Shown here in pieces: positions 14,774 through 23,196 of a stretch of 39,863 nucleotides of DNA (positions are counted from its first letter, which is position 1; every line of letters starts with the position of its first letter). The DNA comes from Micromonospora rosaria. GTDB lineage: Bacteria; Actinomycetota; Actinomycetes; Mycobacteriales; Micromonosporaceae. The position numbers and the translations under genes were made by a program. The stretch is taken from assembly GCF_001567585.1 (NCBI RefSeq), contig NZ_LRQV01000056.1, forward strand, positions 1 to 39,863. Direction: 5' to 3'. The notes below the pieces were generated by a model. That model was not told where the DNA came from, did no database searches, and saw nothing but the letters and a program-made list of their open reading frames with translations.

Positions 14774-15916
14774 TCAGCCCTTCGCCAGGGCGCGGGAGAT
14801 CACCAGCCGCTGGATCTGGTTGGTGCCCTCGACGATCTGGAGCACCTTCGCCTCCCGCATGTACCGCTCCACCGGGTGGTCGGCGACGTACCCGGCGCCA
14901 CCGAGGACCTGGACCGCGTCGGTGGTCACCCGCATCGCCATGTCGGTGGCGAACAGCTTCGCCTTGGCCGCCTCGATGGAGTACGGCCGGCCGGTGTCCC
15001 GCAGCCGGGCGGCGTGCAGGGTCAGCGCGCGGGCGGCGGAGATCTGGGTGGCCAGGTCGGCGAGGGTGAAGCCCAGCCCCTGGAAGTCGATGACCGCCCG
15101 GCCGAACTGCCGCCGCTCCCGCGCGTACTCGACCGCGTAGTCGAGGGCGGCCTGGGCCAGACCGACGGCGCAGGCGGCGATGCCGAGGCGGCCGGAGTCC
15201 AACGCGGACATGGCGATGGTGAAGCCCATCCCCTCCCAGCCGATCAGCCGGTCGGCGGGGATCCGGGCGTCGTCGAAGGCGATCTGGGCCACCGGCGAGG
15301 AGCGCAGGCCCATCGTCTTCTCCGCCGCCTGCGGGGTGAGCCCGGGGGTCTCCCGGTCGGCGAGCAGACAGGAGATGCCCTTGGGGCCCGGTCCGCCGGT
15401 GCGGACGAAGACGTTGTAGAAGTCGGCGACCCGGGCGTGGGTGATCCACGCCTTGGTGCCCGAGACGAGGTACCGGTCGCCGTCGCGGACCGCCCTCGTG
15501 GTCAGGGCCGCCGCGTCGGAGCCGCCCTGCGGCTCGGAGAGGCAGTACGCGCCGAGCAGCTCCCCGCCGACCATGTCGGGCAGCAGCTTGCGCTGGTCCT
15601 CGGTGCCGAACTGGGCGACCGGCTGGCAGGACAGGGTGTGCACGCTGACCGCCTCGGCCACGGCGAGCCACCGGCTGGCCAGGATCTCCAGCACCTGGAG
15701 GTAGACCTCGTACGGCTGGGCGGCGCCGCCGTACTCCTCGGGGTACGGCAGGCCGAGCAGTCCGGCCCGTCCCAGGGTGCGCAGCACCTCGCGGGGGAAC
15801 TCGGCACGCTGCTCGTACTCCGTCACCCGGGGGGCGAGTTCCCGGTCGGCGAGTTCGGTGACGAGGTCGAGCAGGTCGTGGGCCTCGTCGCTGGGGAGGA
15901 TGCGGTCGACAGTCAT
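14774..15916 (-). CDS. Acyl-CoA dehydrogenase
   Basis: A 380-residue flavoprotein of the acyl-CoA dehydrogenase family. It shows YCLSEPQGGSDAAALTTRAV in the FAD-binding middle domain, GTKAWITHARVAD, the ERRQFGRAV helix and the C-terminal VLGGAGYVADHPVERYMREAKVL cut here into its blocks. The catalytic base is likely E363 in VEGTNQIQR, placed as in short- and branched-chain enzymes. The ATG at 15916 gives a normal N-terminus (MTVDRILPSDEAHDLLD) with GGAG upstream. It oxidises an acyl-CoA to the 2-enoyl-CoA and passes electrons to ETF. A role in short or branched acyl-CoA breakdown is likely; chain specificity cannot be read. Confidence 0.9.
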   Translation of the reverse strand: MTVDRILPSDEAHDLLDLVTELADRELAPRVTEYEQRAEFPREVLRTLGRAGLLGLPYPEEYGGAAQPYEVYLQVLEILASRWLAVAEAVSVHTLSCQPVAQFGTEDQRKLLPDMVGGELLGAYCLSEPQGGSDAAALTTRAVRDGDRYLVSGTKAWITHARVADFYNVFVRTGGPGPKGISCLLADRETPGLTPQAAEKTMGLRSSPVAQIAFDDARIPADRLIGWEGMGFTIAMSALDSGRLGIAACAVGLAQAALDYAVEYARERRQFGRAVIDFQGLGFTLADLATQISAARALTLHAARLRDTGRPYSIEAAKAKLFATDMAMRVTTDAVQVLGGAGYVADHPVERYMREAKVLQIVEGTNQIQRLVISRALAKG

Positions 15917-16038
15917 GGCGCGGTGAGCTCCGTCGGGGTGCTGATGAGCCGCTGCCCGCCGGTCGGGGTTCCGCACGACGGGGTGGGTCTCCCCCGCCGG
16001 GCCGCCGGGCGGTGGCGTGGGCCCCACCTGCTCAGCTT

Positions 16039-16048
16039 AACGCTCGTT
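16039..16048. promoter_or_regulatory. Inverted repeat AACGCTCGTT, possible TetR-type operator
   Basis: The palindrome AACG-CT-CGTT lies about 125 nt upstream of the acyl-CoA dehydrogenase start. AACG(N2)CGTT cores are common in operators of TetR regulators of actinobacterial fatty-acid and amino-acid catabolism. No regulator is adjacent, so this is tentative. Confidence 0.3.
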
Positions 16049-16145
16049 CGGTTCCCGGCCCAGTCGGTGAACCCGGCAACCTACGCCGGCCCGCAGGCGC
16101 GGCCCCGCAGACGCGCCGGGGCGTTGTGCGGACCCCCGGCGCGGA

Positions 16146-16160
16146 CTACGGTCACCGTAG
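16146..16160. promoter_or_regulatory. Perfect palindrome upstream of the CE2 esterase
   Basis: CTACGGT-C-ACCGTAG is a perfect 7-1-7 inverted repeat, 53 nt before the esterase start at 16213. It is in the right place for an operator or an upstream activator site. Confidence 0.35.
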
Positions 16161-16212
16161 GACATTGACGGACACCACTTCCTGTGGGTGTGCCCGGTGT
16201 GGAGGAGGGGAC

Positions 16213-17358
16213 GTGACGCCGACCCGGCTCGTCGCGACGCTGGTCGCGCTGCTGACGACCGCACTGCCCGGCGCGGCCGAGGCGGCCGTGGGCACGGCCC
16301 GGTGCGCCGGCCGCGCCCCGGACGCCGCCTGTCCGCCGCCGTCGCCGGTGCTGGCCGGCGCGCACACCGCCGGTCGGGTCACCGTCACCGGCGACCAGGT
16401 CCGGTACAGCTGGCCCGGGATCTCCTTCGAGGGCCGGTTCCGGGGCACCGGCGTCGGGATCGTGCTCGACGACGCCGTCAACGACTACGACGTGCACCTC
16501 GACGGCGGGCTGGTGGCCACCCTGGTCACCCCGGGACGCACCACCCACTGGCTCACCGGCCTGCCCGACGGCCGGCACACCGTACGGCTGGTCAAGCGCA
16601 CCGAGAGCACCTGGACCTCCGGCGCGTTCGGCGGGTTCGTGCCCGCCCCCGGCGGACGCCTCCTCGACCCGCCGCGCCCCCGTACCCGGCAGATCGAGTT
16701 CATCGGCGACTCGAACACCGCCGGGTACGGCAACATGTCCACCACCCGGGAGTGCACCGACGAGGAGGTCACCCGGCGCACCAACACCGACCTCACCTTC
16801 GCCGCCCGCACGGCCCGCCGCCTCGGCGCCGACTACCAGGTCAACGCGTACTCCGGGTTGGGGATGGTGCGCAACTACGGCGGCCACAGCCCCGGCACCA
16901 GCTACCGCACCTACTACGAGCGGGCGCTGCTCGCCGACGACGGCGACGTCTGGGCCCGGCCGGCGACCTGGCGACCGCAACTCGTGGTGGTCGCCCTCGG
17001 CGCCAACGACTTCTCCACCGCGCTGGGCCCCGACGAGCCGTGGACGCCGGAGAGCCTGGTCACCGCCTACCGGGAGGCCTACCACGGCTTCCTGGACACG
17101 CTGCGGGCCCGGTACGGCCGGGCCACGACGATCGTGGTGATGGCCACCGCGCTGCCCAACACCACCGACTTCGCCGAGGCCGCCGAACGGGTCGCCCGGG
17201 AGCGCGTCGCACGCGGCGACGACCGGATCCGCTACTGGTACCACGACAACGCCGGGGTGGACCTGCTCGGCTGCCACTGGCACCTGTCCCTGCGCGACCA
17301 CCAGCTCACCGCCGACCGGCTCGGCGCGTACCTCGACACCCTGCCACTGCGCTGGTGA
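16213..17358 (+). CDS. Secreted SGNH esterase, carbohydrate esterase family 2-like
   Basis: A 381-residue secreted hydrolase. The N-terminus (RLVATLVALLTTALPGAAEA) is a signal peptide, probably cut near residue 25. Residues about 45-145 form a beta-rich domain, and the SGNH domain follows with the nucleophile S167 in FIGDSNTAGYG, the GAND block at 263-266 and the likely catalytic H357 in GCHWHLSLRDHQ. This two-domain arrangement is that of CE2 acetyl esterases, which deacetylate plant polysaccharides. The GTG at 16213 follows GGAGGAGGGG; earlier in-frame sequence lacks a signal peptide. The enzyme should act outside the cell. Acetylxylan or acetylmannan as substrate is inference. Confidence 0.85.
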   Translation: MTPTRLVATLVALLTTALPGAAEAAVGTARCAGRAPDAACPPPSPVLAGAHTAGRVTVTGDQVRYSWPGISFEGRFRGTGVGIVLDDAVNDYDVHLDGGLVATLVTPGRTTHWLTGLPDGRHTVRLVKRTESTWTSGAFGGFVPAPGGRLLDPPRPRTRQIEFIGDSNTAGYGNMSTTRECTDEEVTRRTNTDLTFAARTARRLGADYQVNAYSGLGMVRNYGGHSPGTSYRTYYERALLADDGDVWARPATWRPQLVVVALGANDFSTALGPDEPWTPESLVTAYREAYHGFLDTLRARYGRATTIVVMATALPNTTDFAEAAERVARERVARGDDRIRYWYHDNAGVDLLGCHWHLSLRDHQLTADRLGAYLDTLPLRW

Positions 17359-17443
17359 CCCGCCCCGCCTCGGGGCGCGGCGGCGACCCGCCGGGTGGCC
17401 GGGGGCGCGACTTTCGTCGGTGGGGTGTGCCAGGCTGTCCGGC

Positions 17444-18361
17444 GTGGCAGACCGACCCCTGTTGCTCGTCGACGCGCCGAGCCTGTACTTCCGCGCCTAC
17501 TTCGGCATCCCCGAGTCCGCGGCCCGGACCGCCGACGGCCAGCCGGTCAACGCGGTACGCGGCTTCCTGGACATGATCGCCTCGCTGGTCCGCACCCGGC
17601 GGCCCGACCGGCTCGTCTGCGCCCTCGACCACGACTGGCGACCGCAGTGGCGGGTGGACCTGCTGCCGTCGTACAAGGCGCACCGGGTCGCACCGGAGGG
17701 CGGCGAGGTGGTGCCGGACACGCTCAGCCCCCAGGTGCCGATGCTGCTGGAGGTGCTCGCCGCGGTCGGGATCACCGCCGTCGGCGCCACCGGCTACGAG
17801 GCCGACGACGTGCTCGGCACCCTGGCGACGACCCAGCCCGCACCGGTGGAGGTGGTCTCCGGCGACCGGGACCTGTTCCAGCTCGTCGACGACGCCCGGG
17901 GCGTGCGGCTGCTCTACGTCGGGCGGGGCGTGGCCAAGCTCGACGACTGCGACGACGACGCCGTCCGCGCCCGGTACGGGGTGCCCGCCAGCGGGTACGC
18001 CGACTTCGCCGCGCTGCGCGGCGACCCCAGCGACGGCCTGCCCGGGGTGGCCGGGGTCGGGGACAAGACCGCCGCCCGGCTGATCGACCGGTACGGCAGC
18101 CTCGACGGCATCCTCGCCGCCCTCGACGACCCCGGCTCCGGGTTCGCCCCCGGGCTGCGCGGCAAGCTCGTCGCCGCCCGCGACTACCTCGCCGTGGCGC
18201 CCCGGGTGGTGCGGGTGGCCCGCGACGTGCCGCTGCCGGAGCTGCCCACCGCGCTGCCCGACGCGCCGGCCGACCCGCAGCGGCTGCTGGAGCTGGCCGA
18301 GCGGTGGAACCTCGCCGGCTCGTGCCGCCGCCTGGTCGACGCGCTCACCGGGAACGCCTGA
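17444..18361 (+). CDS. 5'-3' exonuclease (PIN/H3TH domain)
   Basis: A 305-residue stand-alone homologue of the DNA polymerase I 5'-nuclease domain. Metal-binding acidic residues are visible in LLLVDAPS (D10), YEADDVLG and VVSGDRDLFQL. The helix-hairpin-helix DNA-binding segment reads GDPSDGLPGVAGVGDKTA. It should remove 5' flaps or RNA primers in replication and repair. The GTG at 17444 is chosen because CAGGCT stands 7 nt upstream (weak leaderless pattern) and homology begins just there; a GTG at 17420 would add eight residues. Its stop is 44 nt from the convergent MHYT gene. It lacks a polymerase domain, as in other actinobacterial copies. Confidence 0.88.
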   Translation: MADRPLLLVDAPSLYFRAYFGIPESAARTADGQPVNAVRGFLDMIASLVRTRRPDRLVCALDHDWRPQWRVDLLPSYKAHRVAPEGGEVVPDTLSPQVPMLLEVLAAVGITAVGATGYEADDVLGTLATTQPAPVEVVSGDRDLFQLVDDARGVRLLYVGRGVAKLDDCDDDAVRARYGVPASGYADFAALRGDPSDGLPGVAGVGDKTAARLIDRYGSLDGILAALDDPGSGFAPGLRGKLVAARDYLAVAPRVVRVARDVPLPELPTALPDAPADPQRLLELAERWNLAGSCRRLVDALTGNA

Positions 18362-18405
18362 CGTCGGCGCGGTGGCGCGGCGACCCGCCGCCGACACCGG
18401 TCCGG

Positions 18406-19296
18406 TCAGCCCTGTGGCGGGGGCGGGGTGCGGCGGGACGGGAACGGCGTGCCGGGCTGGCCGAGGGTGGAGCGTCCGCGCAGCCCCACCGGGTCCGGTG
18501 GGGACGGCGGGGCGGCGGCCGGGCCCACCGCCGAGGCGCGGGCGTCCAGGTACGCCGTCGCGGCCCGGTCCTCCTCGGTGGGGGCGGCGATCAGCGCGTA
18601 CACCAGCCCGACCAGCACGAAGATGACCGCCAGGACGATCGGGGTCAGCAGGGTGCTCACCCCGGCGCCGGCCACCTCGCCCGTGCCCGGGTGCAGGTGC
18701 ACCGAGAGGGCGCTCATCCCGGTGAAGTGCATCCCGTTCACCGCGATCCCCATGAGCAGTGCCGACCCGGCGATCGCCAGTGGTCGCCGGACCGTCATCG
18801 CCAGCCACAGCGCCACCGTGGCGGCCACCACGGCGATCACCACCGACGCCACCACCCGCAGCGTGTCGTAGGAGAAGCTGCCGTCGAGCCGCATCGCGGC
18901 CATGCCGGTGTAGTGCATCGCGGCCACGCCGGCCCCGGTGAACAGCCCACCGATCAGCACCCGGAGCACGGAGAGCCGGCCGGTGCCCACGATGACCAGG
19001 CCCAGCCCGACCGCGGCCACGGCGATCACCGTGCTGGCGATGGTGATCGGCACGTCGTAGCGGATCCGGGTGCCCGGCACCGCGAAGCCGAGCATGGCCA
19101 TGAAGTGCATGGACCAGATGGCGGTGCCGCCGAGCGCCCACGCGCTCAGCAGTCCCCACCAGGCGCGCTGGCGGGAACTGGAGGCGGTCCGGATCCGCCC
19201 GGCGCAGACCAGCCCCAGGACCGAGCCGAGCACCGACAGGGCGTAACTGAGCGCGGGTGTTATCCACCCGTATTCGAAATGACTGATTTCGGCCAC
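18406..19296 (-). CDS. MHYT-domain integral membrane sensor
   Basis: A 296-residue protein with seven hydrophobic segments and three copies of the MHYT signature: SMHFMAM at about 62-68, AMHYTGM at 126-132 and GMHFTGM at 188-194. MHYT domains are predicted to bind a metal, probably copper, with the Met/His residues at the outer membrane face, and to sense oxygen, CO or NO. In many bacteria the domain is fused to a diguanylate cyclase or kinase; here there is only a proline-rich tail of about 60 residues, so a partner must transmit the signal. GTG start after GGGGGA. The 173 nt upstream (19297-19469) hold its promoter region and the inverted repeat GGCGCG/CGCGCC at 19326-19345. Confidence 0.85.
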   Translation of the reverse strand: MAEISHFEYGWITPALSYALSVLGSVLGLVCAGRIRTASSSRQRAWWGLLSAWALGGTAIWSMHFMAMLGFAVPGTRIRYDVPITIASTVIAVAAVGLGLVIVGTGRLSVLRVLIGGLFTGAGVAAMHYTGMAAMRLDGSFSYDTLRVVASVVIAVVAATVALWLAMTVRRPLAIAGSALLMGIAVNGMHFTGMSALSVHLHPGTGEVAGAGVSTLLTPIVLAVIFVLVGLVYALIAAPTEEDRAATAYLDARASAVGPAAAPPSPPDPVGLRGRSTLGQPGTPFPSRRTPPPPQG

Positions 19297-19469
19297 GGCG
19301 AAGCGTCCCCCACAGGATTGTTACCGGCGCGTAAATCCGCGCGCCGCACCATATGATGGCCGCCCCTCTGACCAGGGACAACAGTCCACTCAGGCACAAT
19401 TCGGCGGGTACCGCGCCGATGACCGTCCGATGCGTCGGTTGGCCCTGTCCGGACGGTTCGACAAGGGGG

Positions 19470-22259
19470 TCAGGCGGTGGCGTGGTACGCCAGTACGCCC
19501 CGGTTCACGGCGGCGATCGCCTGCCGGGCGGTGGCCCGCAACTCGGTCGACGCGCCACCGGAGTCGGCGAGCTGGCCGAGCAGGTCGACCACCTGCCGGG
19601 CCCACCGCACGAAGTCCCCGGCGGGCATCTCGCCGTCGACCTGGTGGCCGCTGGCCAGCACCTTCGCCAGGGCCTCGCCGCGCGCCCAGCGGTAGATCGG
19701 CCAGGCGAAGCCGAGATCCGGCTCACGGGTCACGGCCAGCCCCCGGGCGGCCTCCTCGGCCTCGATCCCGCTCCACAGCTTCAACGTCTCGTCGACCGCG
19801 TCGGCCACCGCGCCCCGGGGCAGCGAGGCCCGCTCGTCGGTGTCCCGGCGGGCCTCGAAGACGACCACCGAGACGGCCGCGGCCAGTTCCGCCGGGGCCA
19901 GCCCGTCCCACACCCCGGCGCGCAGGCACTCGGCGACCAGCAGGTCCGCCTCCGACCAGATCCGGCCGAGCATCCGCCCGGCGTCGGTGACCGTCCCGTC
20001 GGCGGTGAGGTACCCCCGGGCGGTGAGCAGCGCGACGATCCGGTCGAAGGTCCGGGCCAGCGACCCGGTCCGCCCGGCGACCCGCTGCCGCAGCTCCTCG
20101 GTGTCGCGTTCCAGCCGGCGGCGGCGCTCCGCCCAGCGGGCGTGCTCCTCCCGGTCGGGGCAGGCGTGACAGGGGTGCCGGCGCAGTTCGTCGCGCAACT
20201 GGGTGAGCCGGTGGTCCTCGCCGGTGCCCCGGCCCCGGCTGCGGCGGCTGCCCCGCCGGTCCAGACCGGTGCCACTGACCTGGGCGGCGAGATCCCGGCG
20301 GGCGGCCGGCGAGCGGTGGTTGAAGTGCTTCGGCACCCGGATGCGGGCGAGCACCTCGGCCGGGGTGGTGAAGTCGGCCGGGGTGACCCGCCCGGCCCAG
20401 CGGTCCTGGGTGAGCACCAGCGGACGCGGCTCGCCGAACCCGCCGGTGGCCGGGTCGAGCACCACCGCCAGGCCGGCCCGGCGGCCCGACGGGATCCGGA
20501 TCACGTCACCGACCCGCAGCCGCTCCAGCGCCGTCACCGCCTGGGCCCGGCGCTGGTGCTGACCCTGACGGGCCAGGGACCGCTCCCGGTCGGCGATGGC
20601 GACCCGCAGCCCGAAGTACTCGTCGAAGTCGCCGTGGTGGCACTCGGCCTCCACCGCGTACGCCTCGACGGTCTCGGTGTTGCGCTGCACCTGCCGGGCC
20701 AGGCCGACCACCGACCGGTCGGCCTGGAACTGGGCGAACGAGGACTCCAGCAGCGCCCGCGCCGGCTCGACGCCGACCGAGCCGACCAGGTTGACCGCCA
20801 TGTTGTACGAGGGCCGGAAGCTGGAGCGCAGCGGGTACGTGCGGGTGGAGGCCAGCCCGGCCACGTGCCGGGGGTCGGTCTCCGGGGACCACACCACCAC
20901 GGCGTGCCCCTCCACGTCGATGCCGCGTCGCCCGGCCCGGCCGGTGAGCTGGGTGTACTCCCCCGGCGTCAGGTCGACGTGCGCCTCGCCGTTGTACTTG
21001 ACCAGCCGCTCGAGCACCACGCAGCGGGCCGGCATGTTGATCCCCAGCGCCAGCGTCTCGGTGGCGAAGACCGCCTTGACCAGGCCCCGGACGAACAGCT
21101 CCTCGACGACCTCCTTGAAGGCGGGCAGCATCCCGGCGTGGTGGGCGGCCAGGCCGCGCTCCAGCCCGTCGAGCCACTCCCAGTAGCCGAGCACCGACAG
21201 GTCCTCGCCGGGGATGGCGGTGACCCGGGACTCGACCACCCGGCGGATCTCCGCCCGCTCCTCCGGGGAGGTCAGCCGCAGCCCGGCAGCGAGGCACTGC
21301 TGCACGGCGGCGTCGCAGCCGGCCCGGCTGAAGATGAACAGGATCGCCGGCAGCAGCCCCTCCCGGTCGAGCCGGTCGACGATGTCCGGACGCAGCGGAC
21401 CCCGCCAGCGCGGACCCCGCCGGCCCCAGCCGGCCCCACCGCCCCGGCCGTCGCCGACCTCCAGGCGACGCAACGTGTCCCGGGTGTAGCGCAGCAACTC
21501 CGGGTGGACGTCGTGCTTGCGGGCGGCGTCGGCGTCGTGGAACAGGTCGAACATCCGCTTGCCGACCAGCATGTGCTGCCACAGCGGCACCGGGCGGTGC
21601 TCGCTGACCACCACGGCCGTCTCGCCGCGCACGGTGACCAGCCAGTCGGCGAACTCCTCGGCGTTGGAGACGGTCGCCGAGAGCGAGACCAGGGTGACCG
21701 AGGCGGGCAGGTGGATGATCACCTCTTCCCACACCCCGCCCCGGAACCGGTCGGCGAGGTAGTGCACCTCGTCCATCACCACGTACGCCAGGCCGTCGAG
21801 CGTCGCCGAGCCGGCGTAGAGCATGTTGCGCAGCACCTCGGTGGTCATCACCACCACCGGGGCGTCGCCGTTGATGGCGTTGTCGCCGGTGAGCAGGCCG
21901 ACCTGCGCGGCACCGTAGCGATCCACCAGGTCGTGGTACTTCTGGTTGGACAGCGCCTTGATCGGGGTGGTGTAGAAGCACTTGCGCCGGGCCGGGGCCG
22001 CGCCGTCGGCGGCCGGCGGCGAGGCGGGCGTGCCGCGCAGCGCCAGGTGGACGGCGAACTCCCCGACCACGGTCTTGCCGGCGCCGGTCGGGGCGCAGAC
22101 CAGCACCCCGCTGCCCCGCTCCAGGGCCTGGCAGGACTCCCGCTGGAAGTCGTCGAGGTCGAACCCCACCTGGAGGGCGAACTCGTCCAGCGCCGGGAAC
22201 TCGCTGGCCTGGGCGGCACGACGGCGCGCCGCGGCGTACCGCTCGGCGGGACTCGACAT
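19470..22259 (-). CDS. helY: Ski2/Mtr4-like DEAD/DEVH-box RNA helicase
   Basis: A 929-residue superfamily 2 helicase. Walker A is APTGAGKT at residues 56-63, the DEVH box at 163-166, SAT near 193 and motif VI QLTGRAGRRGID in the second RecA domain. A C-terminal region with the KOW-like and DSHCT (Ski2/Mtr4) character follows, the last 170 residues being helical. Length and order match actinobacterial HelY. In Mycobacterium helY also lies next to the tat and paf genes. It probably unwinds structured RNA in decay or ribosome biogenesis. The ATG at 22259 has TAATCT 7 nt upstream, a leaderless start. A Gly/Arg-rich insert at about 273-286 and a basic one at 672-680 are probably flexible loops. 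Confidence 0.93.
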   Translation of the reverse strand: MSSPAERYAAARRRAAQASEFPALDEFALQVGFDLDDFQRESCQALERGSGVLVCAPTGAGKTVVGEFAVHLALRGTPASPPAADGAAPARRKCFYTTPIKALSNQKYHDLVDRYGAAQVGLLTGDNAINGDAPVVVMTTEVLRNMLYAGSATLDGLAYVVMDEVHYLADRFRGGVWEEVIIHLPASVTLVSLSATVSNAEEFADWLVTVRGETAVVVSEHRPVPLWQHMLVGKRMFDLFHDADAARKHDVHPELLRYTRDTLRRLEVGDGRGGGAGWGRRGPRWRGPLRPDIVDRLDREGLLPAILFIFSRAGCDAAVQQCLAAGLRLTSPEERAEIRRVVESRVTAIPGEDLSVLGYWEWLDGLERGLAAHHAGMLPAFKEVVEELFVRGLVKAVFATETLALGINMPARCVVLERLVKYNGEAHVDLTPGEYTQLTGRAGRRGIDVEGHAVVVWSPETDPRHVAGLASTRTYPLRSSFRPSYNMAVNLVGSVGVEPARALLESSFAQFQADRSVVGLARQVQRNTETVEAYAVEAECHHGDFDEYFGLRVAIADRERSLARQGQHQRRAQAVTALERLRVGDVIRIPSGRRAGLAVVLDPATGGFGEPRPLVLTQDRWAGRVTPADFTTPAEVLARIRVPKHFNHRSPAARRDLAAQVSGTGLDRRGSRRSRGRGTGEDHRLTQLRDELRRHPCHACPDREEHARWAERRRRLERDTEELRQRVAGRTGSLARTFDRIVALLTARGYLTADGTVTDAGRMLGRIWSEADLLVAECLRAGVWDGLAPAELAAAVSVVVFEARRDTDERASLPRGAVADAVDETLKLWSGIEAEEAARGLAVTREPDLGFAWPIYRWARGEALAKVLASGHQVDGEMPAGDFVRWARQVVDLLGQLADSGGASTELRATARQAIAAVNRGVLAYHATA

Positions 22260-22266
22260 GGCACCA

Positions 22267-22272
22267 AGATTA
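22267..22272 (-). promoter_or_regulatory. -10 element TAATCT of helY (leaderless)
   Basis: TAATCT on the minus strand lies 7 nt before the helY ATG at 22259. Confidence 0.5.
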
Positions 22273-22332
22273 GTGCGTCCCCGAACGGAGCACCCCCCAA
22301 GGCCGTCCGCCGCAGCCGTCGGAGGGGGTCGG

Positions 22333-22338
22333 TAGGGT
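22333..22338 (+). promoter_or_regulatory. -10 element TAGGGT of the HAD gene (leaderless)
   Basis: TAGGGT is followed by 7 nt and the GTG at 22346. It favours that GTG over the one at 22337, which overlaps the element. Confidence 0.55.
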
Positions 22339-22345
22339 GCACGGC

Positions 22346-23116
22346 GTGTCGGACCATGCCGAACCGCCCACGCCCCGCGCCGCCGGTGCGCCCGATGTCC
22401 ACCGCCGGCCCGTCGCGGCGGTCCTCTTCGATTTCCACGGCACCCTCGCCCAGGTGGAGGAGCCCCGCGAGTGGGTGCTCGCCGCCGCGCGCGCCTGCGG
22501 GGTCACCCTGGACCCGATCCGGGCCACCGCGCTGGCCGACCGGCTGGTGATGGCCGGCCGGGCGGGTGGGCCACTGCCGGCCCGGGTGCCGCCCCGGCTC
22601 GCCGAGCACTGGGCCGACCGGGACCTCTACGAGCACGCGCACCGGGCCGCGTACACCGGGCTGGCCGAGACGGTCGACACCGGCATCGACGGGCTCGCCG
22701 ACGCGCTCTACGAGCGGGTGCTGGTCGCCGACGGCTGGGTGCCGTACCCGGACACCGCGCCGACCCTGGCCGCGCTGCGGGCCGCCGGAGTGAAGATCGC
22801 GGTGGTGAGCAACATCGGCTTCGACCTCCGCCCGTTCTTCGCCGCCTGGGGGCTCGCCGACCTGGTCGACGCGTACGTGCTCTCCTACGAGGTGGGGCGC
22901 TGCAAGCCCGACCCGGGGATCTTCCTGCGGGCCTGCGGGATGCTCGGGGTCGACCCCGAGGAGGCGTTGATGGTCGGCGACACCCCGGCCGACGCGGGGG
23001 CGGTCGGGGCGGGCTGCGCGGTGCTGGTGCTCCCGTCGACCGGGCCGGGCCGGGCCACCGGTCTCGGCGCGGTGCTGGACCTGGCGTTGCCCGCCGCCGC
23101 CCAGCCGGGCGGCTGA
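22346..23116 (+). CDS. HAD-family hydrolase with DxH motif I
   Basis: A 256-residue HAD-like phosphatase with an alpha-helical cap. Motif I reads FDFHGTL: D29 is the nucleophile, but the second Asp, the usual general acid/base, is H31. Motif II is VVSNIGFD, motif III Lys is in GRCKPDPGIF and motif IV is MVGDTPADA, so the other catalytic elements are intact. The substrate is unknown. It is divergent from helY with 86 nt between starts. The GTG at 22346 is chosen from the leaderless -10 TAGGGT. The His may change the substrate or the rate of phosphoenzyme hydrolysis. Confidence 0.82.
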   Translation: MSDHAEPPTPRAAGAPDVHRRPVAAVLFDFHGTLAQVEEPREWVLAAARACGVTLDPIRATALADRLVMAGRAGGPLPARVPPRLAEHWADRDLYEHAHRAAYTGLAETVDTGIDGLADALYERVLVADGWVPYPDTAPTLAALRAAGVKIAVVSNIGFDLRPFFAAWGLADLVDAYVLSYEVGRCKPDPGIFLRACGMLGVDPEEALMVGDTPADAGAVGAGCAVLVLPSTGPGRATGLGAVLDLALPAAAQPGG

Positions 23117-23127
23117 CCTGCGGCGAA

Positions 23128-23168
23128 CACCGCTAACCGGGAGTTGTTAGCACCGTCGGTTAGCGGTG
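23128..23168. promoter_or_regulatory. TetR-type operator with three half-sites
   Basis: A perfect 12-bp inverted repeat (CACCGCTAACCG at 23128-23139, CGGTTAGCGGTG at 23157-23168) surrounds a further GTTAGC at 23146-23151. The latter pairs with GCTAAC at 23132-23137 across 8 nt. It lies directly before the TetR -10, so autorepression is likely. Confidence 0.65.
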
Positions 23169-23183
23169 CTGTCGGGGTCGGGT

Positions 23184-23189
23184 TATCGT
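23184..23189 (+). promoter_or_regulatory. -10 element TATCGT of the TetR gene (leaderless)
   Basis: TATCGT is followed by 7 nt and the ATG at 23197. Confidence 0.5.
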
Positions 23190-23196
23190 CGCTGTC

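Noticed and set aside
19353..22550. A 1065-codon open frame on the + strand opposite helY
   Set aside because: Low-complexity His/Arg/Pro/Gly composition, antisense to a clear helicase.
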